From: CAYOYK01 sp964408185
Lineage (GTDB): Bacteria > Bacillota > Clostridia > Christensenellales > Aristaeellaceae
Reading direction: 5' to 3'
DNA: 11,355 bases
NCBI GenBank assembly: GCA_964408185.1
Contig: CAYOYK010000074.1
Location: 1-11,355, forward strand
Both the position numbers and the translations under genes were made by a program. Shown here one piece after another: positions 6,865 through 11,355 of this stretch (its first letter is position 1; each line of letters opens with the position of its first letter). The notes under the pieces are model-generated. The model was not told the origin of the DNA. It saw only the letters and a list, made by a program, of their open reading frames with translations, and did no database searches.

Positions 6865-7558
6865 AACCGCCGTGATCCTGTCCGGAGGGCTGGGCACGCG
6901 CCTCGCGCCGTTTACCAGCGCCATTCCCAAGCCGCTGCTCCCCATCGGCGAAAAAGCGGTGCTGGAGATCCAAATCGAGCGCCTGCAAAAGTACGGCTTT
7001 GACCAGATCATCCTTGCCACCAACTACAAGGCGGACTATATCGAAAACTTTCTCGGCGACGGCTCGCGCTACGGCGTGCGCATCACCGTAAGCAAGGAGG
7101 ACAAGCCGCTGGGCACGGCGGGGCCTCTCAAGCTGCTGGAGGGCCGCCTGACCGAGCCGTTTTTGGTGATGAACGGCGACATTCTCACCTTGCTGGACTA
7201 TGGCAAAATGTACGATTTTGCTTTGCGGCAGGACAGCCTGTTCACCGTGGGCGTAAAGGAGATCATACTGCCCTACGCCTTTGGCAACATCCACTTTGAG
7301 GGCGACCGCGTGACGAAGATCGAGGAAAAGCCCAATATGATCACCTACGCCATGGCGGGCGTGTATGTGGCGCAGCCGGGCATATTGGCGCGCGTTCCGG
7401 CGAACGCGTACTTTGGCATTGACAAGCTGCTGCAGGGCATGCTGGCCGACGGCCTGCCCGTAGCCAAATATGAGATTACGGAATACTGGCTGGATATCGG
7501 CCGCATGGACGACTACGAAAAGGCGCAGGCGGACTACCAGCAGTTTGAGGAGAAATAG
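6857..7558 (+). CDS. Sugar-1-phosphate nucleotidyltransferase (PtmE/GDP-mannose pyrophosphorylase-like)
   Basis: 233 residues, a single nucleotidyltransferase domain. The signature LSGGLGTRLAPFT..IPKPLLPIG lies at 8-31 (G10, G11, G13, T14, R15, K25). GDGSRYGV..SKEDKPLGTAGPL follows at 68-91. Metal-binding aspartates are probably D108 (MNGD) and D213 (WLDIG), and EYWLDIGRMDDYEKA (209-223) closes the fold. This resembles the catalytic half of Campylobacter PtmE, which makes GDP-glucosamine, but the N-terminal CBS domains of PtmE are absent and no C-terminal beta-helix acyltransferase is present. It would activate a hexose or hexosamine 1-phosphate with an NTP, probably GTP (inferred), giving the substrate of the dehydratase just upstream. 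AAGGGAG (6841-6847) lies 9 nt before the ATG. The 8-bp overlap with the dehydratase and 1-bp gap to the next gene imply one translational unit. Confidence 0.9.
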   Translation: MSKTAVILSGGLGTRLAPFTSAIPKPLLPIGEKAVLEIQIERLQKYGFDQIILATNYKADYIENFLGDGSRYGVRITVSKEDKPLGTAGPLKLLEGRLTEPFLVMNGDILTLLDYGKMYDFALRQDSLFTVGVKEIILPYAFGNIHFEGDRVTKIEEKPNMITYAMAGVYVAQPGILARVPANAYFGIDKLLQGMLADGLPVAKYEITEYWLDIGRMDDYEKAQADYQQFEEK

Positions 7559-7559
7559 C

Positions 7560-8684
7560 ATGCGTATCATCCTGCTTGCGGACGGCAACAGCCTGTGGAC
7601 AAAGCGCCTGTACGAGGAGGTCTATCGCCCGCTTGGGTACGAGGTCACGCTGGCGGTGGAAAACCCGCTGGCCGACCGCTGGCGCGATTACTACGCCGCC
7701 GCGGGCGTGCCCGTGCTGGTGCTGCCCGCGCAGCTTCCGGTCATCCGGTGGGTGCGCGGCCTGAGCGGCTTTGTGCAGCGCCGCCGGGAGGCCCGGTTTC
7801 TGCTGGCGCGCGGGCCGTTTGAACAGGCGCATGTGCAGCAGATGGTATCCAGCTGGGCGGCGCTGGCATGGCAGCTGTGCCGCCGGGGCGTGCCGACCGT
7901 GTGCAGCTATTGGGGCAGCGATGTGCTGCGCGCCGGACGCAGACTCCTGCGACGGCAGCGCCGACTCATCGCGCATGCCCGCGCGGTGACGGTGCAGTCT
8001 CTCGGCATGCGGGACACGCTCGCCGCCGCCGTGGGCGAGGACTTGCGCGAGAAAATTCGCATTTGCACATTTGGCAACGATCTGCTGCCCCGGCTGGACG
8101 AGGCGCTGGCGCTGGGCCGCGCGGAATGCCGCCGCGCGCTGGGCCTGCCGCAGGACAAGTACCTAGTGGTCCTTGGCGGCAGCGCCAGCCCCACGCAGCA
8201 GCATCTGCCCGCGCTGGACGCGCTGGACGGCCTGCCGCCCCAAACCAAGGCGCGGCTGCATCTGCTGCTGCCGCTCACCTACGGCGGCCCGGAGGCATAC
8301 AAGGCGCGCGTGATCGCCAAGGCCGAGGAGATCGGCGTCGCCCACACCGCCTACACGGCCTTCCTGCCGGACGAGGACATGGCGCGCCTGCGCGTATCCC
8401 CCGATTTGCTGGTGCAGGCCATGATTACGGATTCCATGAGCGGGGCGCAGCGCGAGAGCCTGTACGCGGGCGTGCGCGTGCTCAACGGCGCGTGGCTGCG
8501 CTACCCGGAGCTGGAGGCCCTTGGCGCGGCCAGAGAGACCTATGCCGATTTTGCCGGCCTCGCGCAGGCCGTGACGCGCGCGCTGCAAACCGAGGCCCCG
8601 CCCCCGCCCGACCGCGCGGCCTTTCGCGAGGCATGCTCGTGGGAGGCCATGCGAGCGCGATTTGACACGCTCTGCAAAGGGTAG
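7560..8684 (+). CDS. Divergent GT-B-fold glycosyltransferase (distantly WecF/GT4-like)
   Basis: 374 residues, cytoplasmic or membrane-associated, with no signal peptide or TM helix. The start MRIILLADGNSLWTKRLYEEV is a Rossmann opening, and HVQQM (91-95) and CSYWGSDVLRAG (115-126) are of the kind seen in GT-B transferases. A clear linker leads to a second Rossmann domain with YLVVLGGSASPTQQH (201-215), LLLPLTYGGPEAYKARV (235-251) and MITDSMSGAQRESLYAGVRVL (288-308). The order 'LPL-Y-G...' then a donor-site segment resembles TDP-Fuc4NAc transferase WecF (GT56), but similarity is weak and a GT4-like family is equally possible. It probably adds the activated sugar made by the two genes before it to a lipid-linked acceptor. 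GAGGAG (7547-7552) lies 7 nt before the ATG, and the gap to the upstream stop is 1 bp. Last gene of the operon. The fold is fairly secure; donor and acceptor are unknown. Confidence 0.72.
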   Translation: MRIILLADGNSLWTKRLYEEVYRPLGYEVTLAVENPLADRWRDYYAAAGVPVLVLPAQLPVIRWVRGLSGFVQRRREARFLLARGPFEQAHVQQMVSSWAALAWQLCRRGVPTVCSYWGSDVLRAGRRLLRRQRRLIAHARAVTVQSLGMRDTLAAAVGEDLREKIRICTFGNDLLPRLDEALALGRAECRRALGLPQDKYLVVLGGSASPTQQHLPALDALDGLPPQTKARLHLLLPLTYGGPEAYKARVIAKAEEIGVAHTAYTAFLPDEDMARLRVSPDLLVQAMITDSMSGAQRESLYAGVRVLNGAWLRYPELEALGAARETYADFAGLAQAVTRALQTEAPPPPDRAAFREACSWEAMRARFDTLCKG

Positions 8685-8715
8685 GGAAGCATCGCAAAAG
8701 AGAAGCATCACGAAA

Positions 8716-8745
8716 GCCAGCCGCAACGCATTCGTCGCGGCTGGC
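8716..8745. terminator. Probable bidirectional terminator between convergent operons
   Basis: A perfect 9-bp stem, GCCAGCCGC (8716-8724) with GCGGCTGGC (8737-8745), continues after one A-C mismatch into ACG-CATT-CGT (8726-8735). It sits 31 nt after the glycosyltransferase stop and 19 nt beyond the end of the last ABC permease gene. On the + strand it is followed by CTTGCTTTG. On the minus strand TTTCG follows, with a pyrimidine-rich CTTCTCTTTT somewhat further on. The T-runs are interrupted, so it may be weak, but the position between two facing operons fits. Confidence 0.65.
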
Positions 8746-8764
8746 CTTGCTTTGCCGATCACGG

Positions 8765-9478
8765 CTATCTGCGGCGCACGTCGGCCCGCAGCGCCATCCG
8801 CAGCGCGAACGGCAGCATCCACAGGGCGCTCAGCGCCAATGTGACAACGTAATACGCCGCCTTGCCGGAGCGGAGCGCGCGCACCAGCCAGTAGGTGGGC
8901 AGCAGCCCCATGTACGGGTGCCATGTCACGGGCAAAAAGTACGGCAGCGCCGCCGTAAGCAGGTAGAGCCCCGCAACGCGCGTCCAGACCTTTGTGGCGG
9001 AGCGGCTGCGCGAGAGCGCCGCGATCGGGAGCAGGCTCGCGCCCATCACCGGCACGGACAGGAGCGCCAGCGCCGCGTTTTGCAGGAGCGGGCGGCTATC
9101 CAGCATAAAGAGGCAGGACGCCGCAAAGGCGTAAAGCGCCGCGAGGAGCGCGGGCACCGCCAGACGCGTAGCCATGTAGCCGCCGCGCGTCATCGGCGTA
9201 ACGGAGAGGTAGCTCGTCACGCCCGCGTCGCGCTCAAATTGCAGCAGCTCCACGGCCGCCAGCAGCGGCAGGTACGCCGTGAGCAGGATCAGCAGCAGAT
9301 CGAGCATCGGGTGATAATCCGTCACCGCGTGCATCGCGGGGAGCGTCTTTTCCAGCCAAGGCAGGCCGTAGTAGTACAGCAGGCCGCACAGCAGCGGCGT
9401 AACGCAGGCCGTGACCAGCGTGCCGTCGTCCCACAGCATGCGGCTCAGCGGGCCGAGGGTGCGGAGCGGTCGTTTCAT
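8765..9478 (-). CDS. ABC-2 type exporter permease (second permease of the operon)
   Basis: 237 residues with about six membrane helices (roughly 21-38, 58-79, 105-126, 134-155, 166-183, 207-229). The segment between helices 2 and 3, ELLQFERDAGVTSYLSVTPM (77-96) followed by RGGYMATRL, is the amphipathic coupling motif typical of ABC-2 permeases. The opening (LSRMLWDDGTLV..TPLLCGLLYYYGLPWLEKTL) resembles one of the two permeases of the family annotated as fluoroquinolone-type exporters (mycobacterial Rv2686c-Rv2688c arrangement); this is recalled similarity, not a search. AAGGAGGTG (about 9484-9492) gives a near-perfect ribosome site before ATG 9478. The start overlaps the stop of the previous permease by 4 bp. 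It would pair with that permease as a heterodimeric channel. The substrate is unknown. Confidence 0.82.
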   Translation of the reverse strand: MKRPLRTLGPLSRMLWDDGTLVTACVTPLLCGLLYYYGLPWLEKTLPAMHAVTDYHPMLDLLLILLTAYLPLLAAVELLQFERDAGVTSYLSVTPMTRGGYMATRLAVPALLAALYAFAASCLFMLDSRPLLQNAALALLSVPVMGASLLPIAALSRSRSATKVWTRVAGLYLLTAALPYFLPVTWHPYMGLLPTYWLVRALRSGKAAYYVVTLALSALWMLPFALRMALRADVRRR

Positions 9479-10275
9479 GGGCGCACCTCCTTGCGGCTGG
9501 TCAGCATGCCGCGCACCGCAAGGCGCGCCAGCAGCAGCGTGAGCGTCAGCCAGACCAGCAGCGCCGCCGCTTGCAGCGGCTGCACCGCGCCGAGGGCCTC
9601 CGCGGCCGGGAGCGGATCGGGCGCGGCCCAGTCCGACAGGAGCGTCAGCGGCGAGGCCATCTGCCGCGCCAGCCATACGACGGGGTGATAGCCCGCCCAC
9701 GCGGGCAGCGGCGAGAGCGCATCCCAGACCGCCGGGCCCAGCAGCAGCAGCTCCGCCGGAAGCAGCCAGAGCGCGTATCGGCCCGGAGAACGGGCGAGCC
9801 GCGCCGCGATCAGCGCGGCCGAGAGAATCAGCAGGCAGGCAAGCAGCAGCAGCGCCGCCGTCAGCGCCAGCGCGAGGGGCTCGAACGTCGGCGGCTCCAG
9901 TCCGCCCGCGTTGCCCAGCCATGCGACCAGCGCGCCCGCGAGCACGCACGGCAGCGCCGAGGCGATCAGCTTGCTAAAGAGGTACTGGCCGGGCCGCATC
10001 CGCGTAACCCAGAGGGCGGGCTGCACGCGCGCGTCTTTTTCGGACAGGATGACCGCGCCGATCAGCCACGCGCCGGGCAGCGCGGGCAGGGCCAGCGGCA
10101 GCAGCGGCCGCGCGACCGCGCGCGCGTCGGCGGAGAGCAGGCGCAGGGCCAGCACGCACAGCGCGCCCACCAGCAGATGCGCCCACGGCATGCCATGGCT
10201 GCCCAGCGCCCGCAGGTCGCCGCCCAGCAATCCGGGAAAGACCGCGCGGCAGCGCAGATCAGGCTTTTTGCTCAT
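9475..10275 (-). CDS. ABC-2 type exporter permease (first permease of the operon)
   Basis: 266 residues, very rich in Leu and Ala, with about six membrane helices (roughly 31-48, 60-78, 103-121, 133-158, 168-186, 234-254). The segment ILSEKDARVQPALWVTRMRP (76-95) followed by GQYLFSKL is the same ABC-2 coupling motif found at the matching place in its partner, so the two permeases are distant paralogues. The N-terminus GLLGGDLRALGSHGM recalls the DhR.i.RD opening of such permeases. ATG 10275 is chosen over one nine codons upstream because GGAGG (10288-10284) lies 8 nt before it and it gives the ATGA overlap with the ATPase stop, the same arrangement as the next junction. Function: the membrane half of an export complex; substrate not determinable. 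Confidence 0.82.
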   Translation of the reverse strand: MSKKPDLRCRAVFPGLLGGDLRALGSHGMPWAHLLVGALCVLALRLLSADARAVARPLLPLALPALPGAWLIGAVILSEKDARVQPALWVTRMRPGQYLFSKLIASALPCVLAGALVAWLGNAGGLEPPTFEPLALALTAALLLLACLLILSAALIAARLARSPGRYALWLLPAELLLLGPAVWDALSPLPAWAGYHPVVWLARQMASPLTLLSDWAAPDPLPAAEALGAVQPLQAAALLVWLTLTLLLARLAVRGMLTSRKEVRP

Positions 10276-11123
10276 GACAGCCGCCTCCCGGTGAGCTCGC
10301 AAAAGACATCGCTCAGTGTCGGCTCGTCGCTATGGATGCTTTGCAGCGCGCCGCTTTGAACGAGCGCCAGCAGCAGCTTATCCTGCCCGGTTTGCAGCTT
10401 GGGCACCGTGACGGTGCGCTCCACGTTTTGGTCAAGGTAGGTGTAGGTGAGGCTGGCCGCGCCCTTGCGCATGATCAGCCGATGGGGCGTATCCACGGCG
10501 GCCAGCTTGCCATCCACCAGAAACGCCACGCGGCTGCACAGCTCCGTCGCGTCCTGCATGTTATGGGTGGTAAGCACCACCGTTTTGCCCTGCTGCGCCA
10601 GCGCCTTGATGATATCCTTCATTCCGGCCGCGCTGGCGGGATCGAGGCCGTCGGTCGGCTCGTCGAGAAAGAGCAGATCGGGGTTGTGCATAATGGCGCG
10701 CGCAAAGCCGAGGCGGCTGCGCATGCCCTTGGAATACTCGGATACGCGGGTATCGGCCGCCTCCGTCAGCCCAAGGCGGGCGAGAAGCTGGTCGATATCA
10801 AAGCAGGGCACGCCGTACAGCCGCCCGAAGAACCGCAGGTTCTGCCTCGCGGTGAGGTTGGGGTAGAGCGCGGGCTCCTCAAAATCCACGCCGATGCGCG
10901 CGTACAGCTTACGCGGCATGCGGCTGCACTGCGCGTCCAGCACCGTGGCCTCCCCCTGATACCCCGACAGCAGGCCGATGAGTATTTTTTGCAGGGTGCT
11001 TTTGCCCGCGCCGGACGGCCCCAGAAAGCCGAAGATTTCGCCCTTCTGCACCTGAAAGGACAGATCCGTCAGCACGGGCCGGTTGCGCTTATAGGCAAAC
11101 GTGAGGTTCTGTACGTCGATCAT
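10272..11123 (-). CDS. ABC transporter ATP-binding protein (ABC-2 exporter, drug/peptide type)
   Basis: 283 residues, the energising subunit for the two permeases that follow. The Walker A is GPSGAGKS (35-42), the signature motif is YSKGMRSRLG (130-139), the Walker B with D-loop is LLFLDEPTDGLDP (150-162), and the switch histidine is H187 (TTHNM). The Q-loop position in IGVDFEEPALYPNLT (77-91) holds E82 rather than Gln, as in several ABC-2/BcrA-like ATPases. The last 60 residues form a small accessory domain ending in EPTLSDVFCELTGR (267-280), typical of ABC-2 export ATPases. The start is ATG 11123: AAGGGGG lies 7 nt upstream and similarity begins at MIDVQNLTFAY. The open frame further upstream is repeat-derived. 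Lengths of the three proteins (283, 266, 237) are close to the three-gene fluoroquinolone-type exporters, which suggests but does not prove drug export. No regulator gene is adjacent. Confidence 0.93.
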   Translation of the reverse strand: MIDVQNLTFAYKRNRPVLTDLSFQVQKGEIFGFLGPSGAGKSTLQKILIGLLSGYQGEATVLDAQCSRMPRKLYARIGVDFEEPALYPNLTARQNLRFFGRLYGVPCFDIDQLLARLGLTEAADTRVSEYSKGMRSRLGFARAIMHNPDLLFLDEPTDGLDPASAAGMKDIIKALAQQGKTVVLTTHNMQDATELCSRVAFLVDGKLAAVDTPHRLIMRKGAASLTYTYLDQNVERTVTVPKLQTGQDKLLLALVQSGALQSIHSDEPTLSDVFCELTGRRLS

Positions 11124-11142
11124 GCGGCATCCCCCTTGCGCG

Positions 11143-11172
11143 CGGGCGGTCTGCGCCCGACAGCCTATTATA
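11143..11172 (-). promoter_or_regulatory. -10 region and 5' leader hairpin of the ABC exporter operon
   Basis: A perfect TATAAT lies on the minus strand at 11172-11167, in the only AT-rich stretch of the region. Transcription would begin near 11160. The first bases would then fold into a 6-bp hairpin (11159-11154 with 11148-11143, 5-nt loop) just before the ribosome site. A perfect TTGACA (11185-11180) lies only 7 bp from the -10, too close to serve as its -35; at 16-18 bp spacing only T-tract sequence is found. The -10 is convincing, the rest of the promoter is not. Confidence 0.5.
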
Positions 11173-11206
11173 CGATATTTGTCAAAAAAAAGGAAGCGCC
11201 CTCGCT

Positions 11207-11355
11207 GGGCTGGGCTGGGGCCTCGCCCCTGCACCCTGACAAGGGCTTCGCCCTTGACCCGCGGTTTTACGCGGGCGGTTGGGGTTGGATTGCTTGGTTC
11301 GTTGGGCTGGGCAGGGGTTTCACCCCTGCACCCTGACAAGGGCTTCGCCCTTGAC
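11207..11355. repeat. Tandem hairpin-rich intergenic repeat, two copies offset by 97 bp
   Basis: Copy 1 (11207-11258) and copy 2 (11304-11355, cut by the window end) are identical at 48 of 52 positions, with a fully identical 33-bp core (11226-11258 and 11323-11355). Each copy holds two hairpins. The first is GGGGC-CTC-GCCCC in copy 1 and GGGGT-TTC-ACCCC in copy 2, so the closing pair has changed from C-G to T-A with pairing kept. The second is CAAGGGC-TTC-GCCCTTG (11240-11256, repeated at 11337-11353). A third stem, CCCGCG-N6-CGCGGG (11258-11275), lies between the copies. The array lies upstream of the ABC promoter and is separated from it by the T8 tract. Family not identified. Confidence 0.8.

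Noticed and set aside
2074..8684. A defence island or mobile element built around rarA and the kinase
   Set aside because: No nuclease, integrase, transposase, reverse transcriptase, toxin pair or attachment site was seen; genes fit housekeeping and glycan roles.
9479..9949. N-terminal extension of the second permease
   Set aside because: It runs out of frame through the first permease gene and is Gly/Arg/Ala-rich; the AAGGAGGTG site fixes the start at 9478.
11167..11185. TTGACA/TATAAT as a normal housekeeping promoter
   Set aside because: The spacing is 7 bp rather than about 17, so only the -10 was kept.
11207..11317. G-quadruplex in the right-hand repeats
   Set aside because: Each copy has only three close G-runs (GGG, GGG, GGGG); a fourth run is too far away for a normal quadruplex.
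8747..11336. Several long + strand open frames opposite the ABC operon
   Set aside because: They are Arg/Gln/His-rich mirror frames with no fitting ribosome site; the minus strand carries intact Walker, signature and membrane segments.
11226..11355. The 33-bp identical repeats as a CRISPR array
   Set aside because: Only two copies, 64 bp between them, two hairpins per unit, matching sequence beyond the core, and no cas genes.

Overview
The window is a GC-rich, gene-dense piece of what is most likely an anaerobic Firmicute of the class Clostridia. This rests on several things. Nearly every gene has a strong AGGAGG-type Shine-Dalgarno (SD) site. The aldo/keto reductase carries two ferredoxin-type [4Fe-4S] motifs, as is common in anaerobes. 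The histidine kinase has a Spo0B/CitA/AgrC-like RHD..NH phosphoacceptor helix, and the ABC-2 exporter and flippase look clostridial. The assignment to Clostridia is inference; no rRNA or lineage marker is present. Nothing marks the window as phage, plasmid or transposon.

Left to right: (1) 1-148 is a run of short back-to-back inverted repeats that reaches into the stop codon of the first gene. (2) 139-1257 (-) is an aldo/keto reductase with a C-terminal 2x[4Fe-4S] domain. It is divergent from a small acidic secreted protein (1468-1944, +). Each has its own recognisable extended -10 promoter in the shared 210-bp intergenic region, and the secreted gene ends in a strong TTCG-tetraloop terminator (1995-2020). 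(3) 2126-8684 (+) holds six tightly packed genes behind one visible promoter (2066-2094): rarA (AAA+ replication-recombination ATPase), an orphan two-TM sensor histidine kinase, a Wzx/MviN-like polysaccharide flippase, a LegB-like NAD-dependent sugar 4,6-dehydratase, a PtmE-like sugar-1-phosphate nucleotidyltransferase and a divergent GT-B glycosyltransferase. Most junctions are overlaps (4 bp, 4 bp, 8 bp) or a 1-bp gap, so translation is probably coupled. (4) A hairpin at 8716-8745 lies between convergent operons. (5) 11123-8765 (-) is a three-gene ABC-2 exporter (ATPase and two permeases), with 4-bp ATGA overlaps at both junctions. (6) 11207-11355 holds two copies of a hairpin-rich intergenic repeat, offset by 97 bp, the second running off the window.

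The + strand operon looks like a small surface-glycan cassette attached to a housekeeping gene. The nucleotidyltransferase would activate a hexose or hexosamine 1-phosphate. The LegB-like enzyme would convert the nucleotide sugar to a 4-keto-6-deoxy form. The glycosyltransferase would add the finished sugar to a lipid-linked acceptor, and the flippase would move the product across the membrane. No aminotransferase, NeuA/B/C/D homologue, initiating transferase, polymerase or ligase is present, so the pathway is incomplete here. The three-gene ABC operon is a separate drug/peptide-type export module. No clearly new defence, retroelement or CRISPR system is visible. The observations most worth following are the rarA-kinase-glycan linkage, the reduced LegB/PtmE module with an unusual transferase, the hairpin-bridged ribosome site before the flippase, and the two hairpin-repeat arrays.
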